Assembly: GCA_023432465.1 (NCBI GenBank)
Contig: JAEYUO010000117.1
Coordinates: 1 to 64,000, forward strand
Direction: 5' to 3'
Length of the DNA: 64,000 nt
Origin: Planctomycetota bacterium
GTDB taxonomy: Bacteria > Planctomycetota > Phycisphaerae > Phycisphaerales > UBA1924
Every line of letters starts with the position of its first letter. Position 1 is the stretch's first letter. The notes under the pieces are model-generated. The model did not search any database. It was not told the origin of the DNA and worked only from the letters and a program-made list of their open reading frames with translations. A program made the translations under genes and the position numbers. Shown here in pieces: positions 55,949 through 64,000 of this stretch.

Positions 55949-56125
55949 TCAGCGGTCGCGGGGCGCATCTTCGAGGGGGAGCTGGGCCGCTTCGGCGTAG
56001 TCCTTGGCGTGGCGGTTTCGCAGCACACGCCACGATACCGCGATGAACACGCCCAGAAAAATGACCAGGGCCACTTGGGGAAACGTCGCCAGATTCATGT
56101 TGCTCACGATGTCGCTCATACGCAT
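55949..56125 (-). CDS. ccoQ: Cbb3 oxidase subunit CcoQ
   Basis: This 58-residue single-helix protein stabilises cbb3 oxidase. After MRMSDIVSNMNLATFPQ comes a hydrophobic helix (about residues 16-31, VALVIFLGVFIAVSWRVL) and then a charged tail (NRHAKDYAEAAQLPLEDAP), the standard CcoQ plan. AGGAGA lies about 6 bases before the ATG. It starts 19 bases after the ccoNO stop and lies 37 bases before ccoP. Confidence 0.85.
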   Translation of the reverse strand: MRMSDIVSNMNLATFPQVALVIFLGVFIAVSWRVLRNRHAKDYAEAAQLPLEDAPRDR

Positions 56126-56143
56126 CGTCGGTCTCCTGCGGGG

Positions 56144-58519
56144 TTACTTCGGTTCATCCGCCGGCGCGGGGGCATTGATGTCCGTGCCCAGCCGCTGGAG
56201 ATAAGCAAGCAGTGCGATGACCTGCTTGTCCGCCATGCCGGAATAGCCGCCCTGTCCTTCGAGTTCCGCGGCGAGACCCGCGGCCTGTTCTCTGGCCATC
56301 TCGGCCGCACGCCCGGGTTTCACGGCCTCGCCATACGGGATACCCAGCATCGCCATCGCGTTCACGCGCTCCTGAATCCGATCGAAATCAAGGTTGTTCT
56401 CGAGCAGATGGGCGTACGCGGGCATGACCGACTGCTGAATCAGAACGCGAGGGTCTTCGAGGTGCCGGATGCGCCAATCGTGCGACTGCCTTCCGCCGAT
56501 GCGAGCCAAGTCCGGCCCGATGCGTCGGGAGCCCCACTGGAACGGATGGTCATAGGCGAACTCTCCGGGCTTGGAGTAGTCGCCGTAGCGCTTCGTCTCG
56601 GCGAAGATCGGACGGATCATCTGCGAGTGGCAGTTGTAGCAGCCCTCGGCGATGTAGATGTCGCGGCCGACGAGTTCGAGCGGCGTGTACGGCTTCACGC
56701 TCGCAAGCCTCGGGACGTTCCTCTCCCGCCACGAACTGGAGAACATCGGGACGATCACCATCGGCACGAGTTCAAGCGCCGATGCGATCACCACGGCGAT
56801 GACCACCCAGACCGTGAAGCGAACGGGCAGCCGCTCCCACCGGCGGTGCCACCATGCCTGAAGGAACACATCGCCCTTGTGGCCCAGCTCCGTGTTCGCG
56901 GCGAGGCGTGAAGTCGGCCGCGGCGGATCGCGATACACCGCGCCAAGCCGCGGCGCGGAGTGCACGACCTGGGCGTACTGCTTCGGACGCATTGTCCAGG
57001 TCATGACCACGTTCCAGGCGCACATCAGCATGCCCGTGAGGAACAGCGTTCCGCCGAGCACGCGGAGCCAGTACATGGGGATCAACCGGATGACGGTGTC
57101 AACGAAGTTGGGGTAGGCGAGGCTGCCGTTCTGATCGAAGGCTCGCCACATCAGGCCCTGCGTCACGCCGGCGAAGTAGATCGGCACGATATAGAGAAGA
57201 ATGCCGATCGTGCCGACCCACACGTGCGTCTCGGCAAGTTTCTTGCTCCAGAGCCTGTCCGTCTGGAAGAGCCGCGGCGCCAGCCAGTACAGCATCCCGA
57301 AGGTCATGAACCCGTTCCAGCCGAGCGCGCCCGCGTGCACGTGGGCAATGGTCCAGTCGGTGTAGTGGCTCAGCGCGTTGACGCTCTTGATCGAGAGCAT
57401 CGGGCCCTCGAACGTCGACATCCCGTAGAAGGTGATCGCGATGACGAAGAACTTCAGCACCGGATCGGCCGCAACCTTGTTCCATGCTCCACGGAGCGTG
57501 AGGAGCCCGTTGATCATCCCGCCCCAGGAGGGCATCCAGAGCATGAGCGAGAACAGCATGCCCAGCGTGCTCGCCCATTGCGGGAGCGCGGTGTAATGCA
57601 GGTGGTGCGGTCCCGCCCAGATGTACAGGAACACCAGGCTCCAGAAGTGCACGATGCTCAGGCGATAGCTGTACACCGGCCGCTCCGCGGCCTTGGGCAG
57701 GAAGTAGTACATCATGCCCAGGAAGGGCGTCGTGAGGAAGAACGCCACGGCGTTGTGGCCGTACCACCACTGGATCATCGCGTCCTGCACGCCGGCATAC
57801 ACCGAAGAGCTCTTCAGCAGGCTCGAGGGAATCACCAGCGAGTTGACGACGTGAAGCACGGTGACGGTGGCGATCGTCGCGATGTAGAACCACAGCGCGA
57901 CATACATGTGCCGCTCGCGACGCTTGATCAGCGTCATCATGAAGTTGACGCCGAAGAACCCGAGCCACACAACCGCGATCGCCAGATCGATCGGCCATTC
58001 AAGCTCGGCATACTCCTTGCTCTGGGTGTATCCGAGCGGGAGCGTGATGGCGGCGGAGACAATGATCGCCTGCCAACCCCAGAAATGCAGATTGCTGAGC
58101 TTGTCGCTCCACATGCGGGCCTTGCACAGCCGCTGTGTCGAGTAGTACACCGCCGCGAAGATGGCATTGCCGGCGAACGCGAAGATCGCGGCGTTGGTGT
58201 GCAGGGGTCGAAGCCGTCCGAAGTTCAGCCAGGACGTCTCGTAGAGGAACGCGAAGGCCGAGCCCATCCACGCGAACGGCCGGAAGCCGCCGATGGAGTA
58301 CTCGGAGGCCACCGGCAGCACTAGTTGGAGGGCGACCAGCAGCCCGACGAGCATCGCAACCACGCCCCACAGGATGATCGCGAACGTGAACTTCCGGACA
58401 ATGGCGTCGTCGTAGACGAACTGCTCCATCGGCCCGGGCTGGATCTCGCCGTGATCGCGGTGGGGAGCGGTTGCGCCGCTTGCGGAAGGGTGATCCGTCG
58501 CCGTTGACATCGCGCTCAT
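56144..58519 (-). CDS. ccoNO: Fused cbb3 oxidase subunits CcoN-CcoO
   Basis: The 791-residue protein joins the catalytic haem-copper subunit CcoN (about residues 35-530) to the monohaem cytochrome CcoO (about 545-791). CcoN marks: NAIFAAVYYSTQRLCKARMW, WWYGHNAVAFFLTTPFLGMMYYFLP with the copper-ligand His, and THVHAGALGWNGF-type text (IAHVHAGALGWNGFMTFG). In the CcoO part the haem site is CYNCH (Cys627 to His631), followed by SQMIRPI. In most bacteria the two are separate genes, so this fusion is notable. The ATG at 58517-58519 is preferred to 58567. It is the first gene of the cco operon. Confidence 0.95.
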   Translation of the reverse strand: MSAMSTATDHPSASGATAPHRDHGEIQPGPMEQFVYDDAIVRKFTFAIILWGVVAMLVGLLVALQLVLPVASEYSIGGFRPFAWMGSAFAFLYETSWLNFGRLRPLHTNAAIFAFAGNAIFAAVYYSTQRLCKARMWSDKLSNLHFWGWQAIIVSAAITLPLGYTQSKEYAELEWPIDLAIAVVWLGFFGVNFMMTLIKRRERHMYVALWFYIATIATVTVLHVVNSLVIPSSLLKSSSVYAGVQDAMIQWWYGHNAVAFFLTTPFLGMMYYFLPKAAERPVYSYRLSIVHFWSLVFLYIWAGPHHLHYTALPQWASTLGMLFSLMLWMPSWGGMINGLLTLRGAWNKVAADPVLKFFVIAITFYGMSTFEGPMLSIKSVNALSHYTDWTIAHVHAGALGWNGFMTFGMLYWLAPRLFQTDRLWSKKLAETHVWVGTIGILLYIVPIYFAGVTQGLMWRAFDQNGSLAYPNFVDTVIRLIPMYWLRVLGGTLFLTGMLMCAWNVVMTWTMRPKQYAQVVHSAPRLGAVYRDPPRPTSRLAANTELGHKGDVFLQAWWHRRWERLPVRFTVWVVIAVVIASALELVPMVIVPMFSSSWRERNVPRLASVKPYTPLELVGRDIYIAEGCYNCHSQMIRPIFAETKRYGDYSKPGEFAYDHPFQWGSRRIGPDLARIGGRQSHDWRIRHLEDPRVLIQQSVMPAYAHLLENNLDFDRIQERVNAMAMLGIPYGEAVKPGRAAEMAREQAAGLAAELEGQGGYSGMADKQVIALLAYLQRLGTDINAPAPADEPK

Positions 58520-58587
58520 GCCCTGCGTCTCCCTGTGATGCGATTGTCCATCCAGTCGGCAGGCCATTGCGGACTAAGAGACAATCA

Positions 58588-58609
58588 TATCGACATATCG
58601 TGATTATCG
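58588..58609. promoter_or_regulatory. Triple TATCG repeat in the cco-rrf2 intergenic region
   Basis: TATCG occurs at 58588, 58596 and 58605, a spacing of 8 and 9. The outer bases AATCA and TGATT form short inverted ends. It lies in the 245-base gap between the divergent cco operon and the Rrf2 gene and could be an operator for either. Confidence 0.35.
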
Positions 58610-58719
58610 TCTATTCTTCGATCAAGTCAAGTTGCTGGGCCGCTGCCTGGAAAAGTTCCTGTCCTACCGGAAGTGGGATGCTTGACTCACTGGACGTTTG
58701 GATCAAGATTGGTGGCGGG

Positions 58720-58748
58720 TTGACTAACAGACTTCTGTATCTTATACT
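58720..58748 (+). promoter_or_regulatory. Promoter of the Rrf2 regulator gene
   Basis: TTGACT (58720-58725), a 17-base spacer and TATACT (58743-58748): five of six matches at each element. It is the best housekeeping-type promoter in the window. Confidence 0.8.
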
Positions 58749-58764
58749 CCGCATTACGGAGGGC

Positions 58765-59202
58765 ATGTCAAAAATGCTAGCACAGGCCGTCGGTTACGCC
58801 GCCGCCGCGCTCGGCTGCCTCGCATCTCGTGAGGGCAAGCCCTTGTTGGTGAAAGAGATTGCGGAGGCCTGTGGGATTCCCCAGGCGTACTTGGCGAAGA
58901 TCGTCAACGTGCTTGCTCGACGCGGACTCGTCACGACCCAGCGGGGTATCGGCGGGGGCGTTGCTCTCGCAAGGCCGGCCGAGGAGATCACTCTCCTGGA
59001 CCTCTGCGAGGCGCTTGGAGACCCCATCGTGCAGCCGCGCTGCATGCTGGAGAACGCTCCGTGCTCTGATGAGCGTTCCTGCCCTGCACATCGCTTCTGG
59101 ACGGCGCATCGGGACGAGCAGATCGCGTTCCTCCGGTCCACGACCGTCGCGGCCATGGCCGAGTTCACGCGCCGGCAGAGTTCGCCGAACACGGCTGGCT
59201 GA
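58765..59202 (+). CDS. Rrf2-family regulator with three Cys
   Basis: This 145-residue winged-helix transcription regulator has the Rrf2 DNA-binding domain (AVGYAAAALGCLASREGKPLLVKEIAEACGIPQAYLAKIVNVLARRGLVTTQRGIGGGVALARP in outline) followed by a three-cysteine patch: Cys93, Cys100 and Cys106, spaced like the iron-sulfur ligands of IscR/NsrR (x6, then x5). This suggests an [2Fe-2S] or [4Fe-4S] sensor of oxygen, iron or nitric oxide. It is divergent from the cco operon, the likely target. The ATG at 58765 follows GGAGGGC. Confidence 0.88.
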   Translation: MSKMLAQAVGYAAAALGCLASREGKPLLVKEIAEACGIPQAYLAKIVNVLARRGLVTTQRGIGGGVALARPAEEITLLDLCEALGDPIVQPRCMLENAPCSDERSCPAHRFWTAHRDEQIAFLRSTTVAAMAEFTRRQSSPNTAG

Positions 59203-59359
59203 TGCCGTCGCCGGCTGCCGGATGCGCCGGATTCTTCGTCCTTGCGCGGAGCCGATTCGCGTGGGATGGCAAAGCACTGTGAGCGCGTGTGTCGATGAAC
59301 CGTTCCCGGACTCGCGTGAGTCATGGGTCAGGGGCCGATAAACCGCCACGGGATCCAAG

Positions 59360-62077
59360 GTGCCGATTTCAGATCCGAACGACATCATGGCCTTGGTACG
59401 GCAGGCCATCCTGCTGCCGGCATCCGGGCGAGAGGCCTTCCTTCGCTCCAGGTGCCACGACGACCCGGCGATGCTCGGGCGTGCCCTCGCTGCGCTTCGG
59501 GCACAAGACGTGTCGACGATCGCCCGCGACACAGCGCAGCCTGAACGCGACCGGGATGAACCGCCGCTCGCGGCGTCGGTCTGCGGCATGCCGGCGCGCC
59601 TTGGACGTTACCAGATCCTCGGCCTCCTCGGTGAGGGAGGCATGGGTGTGGTGTACCTCGCCGAGCAGGACAGTCCGCGGCGTAGCGTCGCGTTGAAGGT
59701 CATGCGGCCCGGTGCGCTCTCGCCCCAGCTTCTACGGCGGTTTGAACTCGAGTCACAGGTGCTCGGGAGGTTGCAGCACCCGGGCATCGCGCAGGTGTTC
59801 GAGGCAGGGGTGTTTGATGCGGCGGAGCTCGGCGGCGCGGCGACGGGCGGGGGCAGCCGGTCCGCCCAGCCGTTCTTCGCCATGGAGCACGTGCGCGGCG
59901 TGCCCCTGACGATGTTCGCGGATGGAGCGAACCCGACTCACGAATCGCTCGATCGGACCGCGCGACTGGAACTGCTCATCAAGGTGTGCGAGGCCGTGCA
60001 GCACGCACACGCGAAGGGCGTGATTCACCGCGACCTGAAGCCGGCGAACATCCTCGTGGTCGAGGATCCCGCCGCGACAGGGTTCGGCCAGCCCAAGGTG
60101 CTCGACTTCGGCGTCGCGAGAGCGACCGATGGCGACATCGCCGCCGCGACACTGCAGACGGATGTCGGTCAGCTTGTGGGCACTGTGCCATACATGAGCC
60201 CTGAGCAGATCGCGGGCGATCCCAACGAGCTGGATACGCGCTCGGATGTGTACACGCTTGGTGTGATCCTCTACGAACTGCTGTGCGGTCGGCTGCCGCA
60301 CCGGCTCAGCGACAAGACAGTCCCGGAGGCTGTCCGCATCATCGGTCAGGAGGACCCAGATCCTCCGTCCTCAGTGGACCGTGCTCTTCGCGGCGACCTG
60401 CAGACGATCATTCTTAAGGCTCTGGAGAAGGATCGATCGCGGCGATACCAGTCCGCTTCGGAGTTTGCCGCGGACATCCGCCGCTTCCTCTCCGATGAGC
60501 CGATCTCGGCTCGACCCCCGAGCAGGACGTACCAGCTTCGCAAGTTCGCGCGCCGGAACAAGGGCTTGGTAGGGGGCCTGTGCGCTGCCGCATTCATGCT
60601 GGCCGCGGGTGTGATGGCCGTGTCGTGGCAGGCTGTCCGTGCCACTCGCGGCTGGGATATGGCACAGACCGAAGCGGACAACGCGCTGGCGGTGAATGAG
60701 TTCCTGAATCAGATGCTCGCTTCGGCGGACCCGGAGAACAGCGGGGGGCGCGAGGTGACGGTGCGGGAAGTGCTGGACTTGACGGGGCAGAGCGTCGGCG
60801 AGATGCTCGGATCGCGCCCACGAGTGCACGTCTCGATCCGTGGCACACTCAGCAACACGTACCGGAGCATTGGGGAACTGGATCGTGCGATCGAGCATGC
60901 ACGCGCGGGGTATGAAGCCGCGCGGGAAGGCTTCGGACCCGACAGCGCGTTCGCGGTGGACGCTCAGCGGGTGCTCGCGATCATGCTTGTGGAAAAGGGC
61001 ATTCACGAAGAGGCGGAGGCTCTCAATCGTGACGCGATCGAACGGGTGAGACGAACGCGGGGAGATGACAGCGCCGACTTTGTGCTCGTCAACGGGGAAC
61101 TGGCGAGGATCCTGCTGGAGACAGGCCGGATCAAGGAATCCGTCGAGGCCTGGCGGAAGTGGATCCCCGAGGCAGAGCGGCTGCTCGGCAAGGAGCACCG
61201 CGAGACGCTCACCATGATGAACAACATGGCGATCGCGCTCAAGGACCTGGGCGAGTATCAGGAAAGCGATGACCTGCTGAGAAAGCTCGTCGAGATCCGC
61301 CAGAGAATCTACGGTCCGGATCATCCTCAGACGCTGTATGCAATCAACAGTCTCGCGGCGAACATCCAACGGCAGGGACGCAACTCGGATGCAGAGCCTC
61401 TGTTCCGCGAGACACTTGAACGCAGGCGCCGAATCCTCGGAAACGACCACGTCTCCACGATCGCCAGTGTCGGCAATCTTGGGGTGACGCTCATCAGCCT
61501 GGGTCGGCTGGCGGATGCCGAGCCGCTGATTGCCGAGGCGCTCGCCGGGAACCGTCGATTGCTTGGCGATGAGCACGCAAAGACGCTCATCATGATGGCG
61601 AATCAGGCATACCTGCTTGAAGAACTTGGACGAAGCGACGAGGCCGAAGCGCTCTACCGCGAAACGATCAGCATTCGCAGGAAGGCGTCGGGCGGTCAGG
61701 ATCCGGAGACCTGGGCTCCGATGAACAACCTCGCCACGCTGTACCACCGCCGCGGGAAGCTGACCGAGGCCGATTCGCTCTTTCGTGAGCTGCTCGAGCT
61801 GTGCGGCCGGTCGTTGCCGCCGGACCACCCCTACACAGCCATCTTCAGCAACAACTACGCCGATTGCCTGGTCGATCAGAAGCGGTACGACGAAGCAGAG
61901 CGGCTCCTGATTTCCAGTCAGGCGGTGCTCGACAGCAAGTTCGGCGTCGATCACGCGAGGAGTGTGAAGGGGCGAGCACGGCTTGCGAGACTGTACGACC
62001 TCACCGGCCGATCCGAGATCGCCTCAAAGGTCCGCTCGGAGTCTCCGCCGGCGGAGCTCGGCACGCAGGGTCGGTAG
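59360..62077 (+). CDS. Transmembrane Ser/Thr kinase with TPR tail
   Basis: This 905-residue protein has a PknB-like kinase domain: GEGGMGVVY (from about residue 91), Lys113 in VALKVM, catalytic Asp225 in HRDLKPANIL, Asp249 of DFG (LDFGVARA), and activation-segment end TVPYMSPEQ. A membrane helix follows at about 404-428, then more than eight TPR/kinesin-light-chain-type repeats to the end (LNRDAIERVRRTRGDD..., YRETISIRRKASGG...). The repeats would be outside the cytoplasm. The GTG at 59360 is used, the ATG at 59387 is possible. It converges with an FHA-GAF-SpoIIE phosphatase, suggesting a phosphorylation pair. Confidence 0.92.
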   Translation: MPISDPNDIMALVRQAILLPASGREAFLRSRCHDDPAMLGRALAALRAQDVSTIARDTAQPERDRDEPPLAASVCGMPARLGRYQILGLLGEGGMGVVYLAEQDSPRRSVALKVMRPGALSPQLLRRFELESQVLGRLQHPGIAQVFEAGVFDAAELGGAATGGGSRSAQPFFAMEHVRGVPLTMFADGANPTHESLDRTARLELLIKVCEAVQHAHAKGVIHRDLKPANILVVEDPAATGFGQPKVLDFGVARATDGDIAAATLQTDVGQLVGTVPYMSPEQIAGDPNELDTRSDVYTLGVILYELLCGRLPHRLSDKTVPEAVRIIGQEDPDPPSSVDRALRGDLQTIILKALEKDRSRRYQSASEFAADIRRFLSDEPISARPPSRTYQLRKFARRNKGLVGGLCAAAFMLAAGVMAVSWQAVRATRGWDMAQTEADNALAVNEFLNQMLASADPENSGGREVTVREVLDLTGQSVGEMLGSRPRVHVSIRGTLSNTYRSIGELDRAIEHARAGYEAAREGFGPDSAFAVDAQRVLAIMLVEKGIHEEAEALNRDAIERVRRTRGDDSADFVLVNGELARILLETGRIKESVEAWRKWIPEAERLLGKEHRETLTMMNNMAIALKDLGEYQESDDLLRKLVEIRQRIYGPDHPQTLYAINSLAANIQRQGRNSDAEPLFRETLERRRRILGNDHVSTIASVGNLGVTLISLGRLADAEPLIAEALAGNRRLLGDEHAKTLIMMANQAYLLEELGRSDEAEALYRETISIRRKASGGQDPETWAPMNNLATLYHRRGKLTEADSLFRELLELCGRSLPPDHPYTAIFSNNYADCLVDQKRYDEAERLLISSQAVLDSKFGVDHARSVKGRARLARLYDLTGRSEIASKVRSESPPAELGTQGR

Positions 62078-62253
62078 CGGGTGCGAGGGTTCGTGCTGCG
62101 CCGGCGTGCCTTACCGAGATCTGCGCGGTTCAAGAGGTGTGCGTGTTTGCTCGATGCGCGTGGCAACCCGCCCCTCGCTTGCGAGCTTCGCGAGAGTTGG
62201 CGCCAAGACGCTGGCAGAGGGACTCTTCCCCTCCCAGACCGGAGCGACTTCGG

Positions 62254-63921
62254 CTACTCCGCACTCCCCAGATACTCAATGCTGGCAGCGGTCGCATCAT
62301 CGCTGGGCGGAGCGCCATCCGCGAAGCGTGCGATCGCCTTGAAGATCTCCACGATGTCGGCATCGCAGCCTCGACTCGGCGCGAGAGCCTGCTCCAGCCG
62401 TACATTTCCAAACGGCTCACCGGACGCGTTGCGCTCGTCGAGGATGCCATCGGAGTAGAGGATGATTCGGTCCGACGGTGCGAGACGAATGGTTGAGGAG
62501 TGGTATCGGGTCTCGGGGTCGATTCCCACGGGGATGGCGGTTCCGCCCTGCGACGGATGGAGCGTCGCTCCGGTGCGATGGAACCAGTACCCGTGTCCGG
62601 CATCCACATACTCCACGGTGCCGTCGGGTGAGAATACTCCGAGCCAAAGCGAAACGAACCGCCCGCCCAACGATCGCTCGCCGAGATACCGGTTCAGCCC
62701 TGAGACCGCCTTCGCCGGGTCTCGCGTCGCCAGGATCTGTGCGTTGAGCTGAGATTGGGCCGCGGCCATGAGCATCGCGGATGCAGCCCCGTGCCCGGAG
62801 ACATCGCCCAGGCAGATGGCGACGCGCCCGTCCCCGAGCGGGACGACATCGAACAGATCGCCCGCAACAAAGACACCAGGACGCATCTGCATGGCATACC
62901 CCAGGAATCCCTGGGCCGCCTGTGCCGGGGGCATGATGAACTGCTGGGCTTCGCGTGCCGCCGAGAGCTCCGCGGCAAGGGCGGACTGACGCCGTTCCAG
63001 TTCCATGCGCTTGAGGTTTGAGAGCGCGAGCCCGCAGGCGTTTGAGATCGCCTCGCAGAAGGATGCCGCCTCACCCTGCGCGCCGCCTTCGCCGTGCTGT
63101 GCATCGATGTACAGCAGCGCGACCAACTCGTTTCCAACGAAGACCGGTGCGCAAACGGCCCAGCGGATCGAAAACTCGCAGACGCTTTGAGCCTTGCCCT
63201 CCCCGCCCAGGGCTTGATCCTCGTGGAGGATCGCCGTCTGTCCGCCGGAGGCCGCATGGATCAGCGTACGGCTGAACGTGAGCTCGGGGCTTCCGTCGGC
63301 GGACCGGGGACCGGTAAAGGCGACAATCCCGAGTTCGTCGCCAACACCCCCGGTCGGCCTCAGGACGGCCCCGCGAGAACTCCCGGCACCGGCGAGCGCC
63401 GCTTCCAGCGCGCTTCGCGCCAAGGAAGCCTCGTCGGGCGCGGAGGCCATCCGGGCCAGCCCCTCCATCAGCATCCGAAGCTGCCGGGCGCCCGCCGGCA
63501 GCGGCCGCTCGCCGACGCGCTCGATTCGCGCGGTCCTGCGGCTGTCGTCATCGATCGTTGCCGATGTGCTCGGACTCGAGAGACCGATCGCGACTCGAAA
63601 TGACCACGGACCGATGCGAACAAGGTCGCCCGAAACCAGGGGGAGGGGAACGGAGGTGGAGAGTCTTTGCCCGTTGACCCACGTCCCGATGACCGAGCCC
63701 ACATCCATGATGAACCACGCGCCATCGCGAAGGGAGAGCACGGCGTGGCGACGCGAAACGGCTTCGTTCAACAGGCAGATGTCGCATTCGATCGCGCGGC
63801 CGATCGTCATCTGCTTCGAGCCGGTGCTCGAATAGCTTCCGCCGTGTGGCCCGGCGAGGGTGTGAAGGGTGATGTCGGGTTCGCGCGTGAGCATTCGTCC
63901 GGCGGCGACCGCCGTGCGCAT
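62254..63921 (-). CDS. FHA-GAF-SpoIIE serine phosphatase
   Basis: This 555-residue cytoplasmic protein combines an N-terminal FHA domain (about 15-110; IGRAIECDICLLNEAVSRRHAVLSLRDG and later TWVNGQ), which binds phosphothreonine, a GAF-like sensor domain (about 165-310), a helical linker and a PP2C/SpoIIE phosphatase domain (about 330-550) with GDLFDVVPLGDGR, CLGDVSGHGAASAML and YSDGILDERN holding metal-binding Asp residues. It probably dephosphorylates anti-sigma-antagonist type or kinase-related proteins. Convergent with the Ser/Thr kinase at 59360, whose phosphorylated form could be the FHA ligand. Confidence 0.9.
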   Translation of the reverse strand: MRTAVAAGRMLTREPDITLHTLAGPHGGSYSSTGSKQMTIGRAIECDICLLNEAVSRRHAVLSLRDGAWFIMDVGSVIGTWVNGQRLSTSVPLPLVSGDLVRIGPWSFRVAIGLSSPSTSATIDDDSRRTARIERVGERPLPAGARQLRMLMEGLARMASAPDEASLARSALEAALAGAGSSRGAVLRPTGGVGDELGIVAFTGPRSADGSPELTFSRTLIHAASGGQTAILHEDQALGGEGKAQSVCEFSIRWAVCAPVFVGNELVALLYIDAQHGEGGAQGEAASFCEAISNACGLALSNLKRMELERRQSALAAELSAAREAQQFIMPPAQAAQGFLGYAMQMRPGVFVAGDLFDVVPLGDGRVAICLGDVSGHGAASAMLMAAAQSQLNAQILATRDPAKAVSGLNRYLGERSLGGRFVSLWLGVFSPDGTVEYVDAGHGYWFHRTGATLHPSQGGTAIPVGIDPETRYHSSTIRLAPSDRIILYSDGILDERNASGEPFGNVRLEQALAPSRGCDADIVEIFKAIARFADGAPPSDDATAASIEYLGSAE

Positions 63922-64000
63922 CAGACTACCGGGAAATCGAACTCCGTGCTGGCCGGTTCAGGTGGGGCAGCCCGCGAACCACGCGGCGAGGAAGGCGAAG

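Noticed and set aside
58615..58660. FNR/ANR box (TTGAT-N4-ATCAA) for the cco operon
   Set aside because: Only single half-sites such as GATCAA occur; no correctly spaced dyad was found.

Overview
The window looks like a chromosomal segment of a high-GC, flagellated, respiring bacterium. It is probably a member of the Planctomycetota, class Phycisphaerae. This is an inference from gene content: a PA14/beta-propeller/DUF1080 secreted protein, a tricorn-type protease, a TPR-tailed serine/threonine kinase, two membrane pyrophosphatases, futalosine-pathway MqnC, and a cbb3 oxidase cluster with SafE and CcoI. No rRNA operon is present to confirm it.

Layout. 1-2900 is a gene-poor accessory zone with two AT-rich orphan membrane-anchored proteins, each behind a copy of one hairpin repeat, plus transposase debris and palindromes. 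2915-11839 holds ThyX, a tricorn-like protease, a 66-bp tandem repeat, HisN-type phosphatase, soluble pyrophosphatase, glucose-6-phosphate isomerase and an FmdB-like mini-protein. 11847-26580 is a flagellar block, all on the plus strand: probable sigma-54 promoter, small ORF, flgF, flgG, flgA, flgH, flgI, flgJ-like, flgN, flgK, flgL, fliW, csrA and two flagellins. 26605-36768 is mixed housekeeping: Xer-type recombinase, MqnC, DedA, EF-P, AroK, TrpF, rhomboid-TPR, citrate synthase and bS21. 36912-42544 carries two tandem membrane pyrophosphatases whose potassium signatures differ. 42990-46057 has a 65-residue protein and a ZnuABC-type metal uptake operon. 46255-46335 is a tRNA with a Cys anticodon but a long variable arm. 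46397-58519 is a large secreted protein followed by a complete minus-strand cco operon (ccoNO-Q-P-G-H-safE-ccoI-ccoS), divergent from an Rrf2 regulator at 58765. 59360-63921 is a convergent Ser/Thr kinase and FHA-GAF-SpoIIE phosphatase pair.

Most interesting signals. (1) The csrA leader and both flagellin leaders each contain a perfect stem capped by a four-base loop holding GGA, and both flagellin Shine-Dalgarno regions also contain GGA. With fliW beside csrA, this outlines a FliW-CsrA-flagellin switch with csrA autoregulation. (2) Eight genes start 5-6 bases after a TANNNT or near-TANNNT hexamer with no Shine-Dalgarno, suggesting many leaderless mRNAs. (3) The tRNA(GCA) has class II features. 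(4) One membrane pyrophosphatase carries the potassium-dependent signature and the other the potassium-independent one, and a soluble pyrophosphatase lies about 27 kb away. No CRISPR array, prophage or intact insertion sequence was seen.
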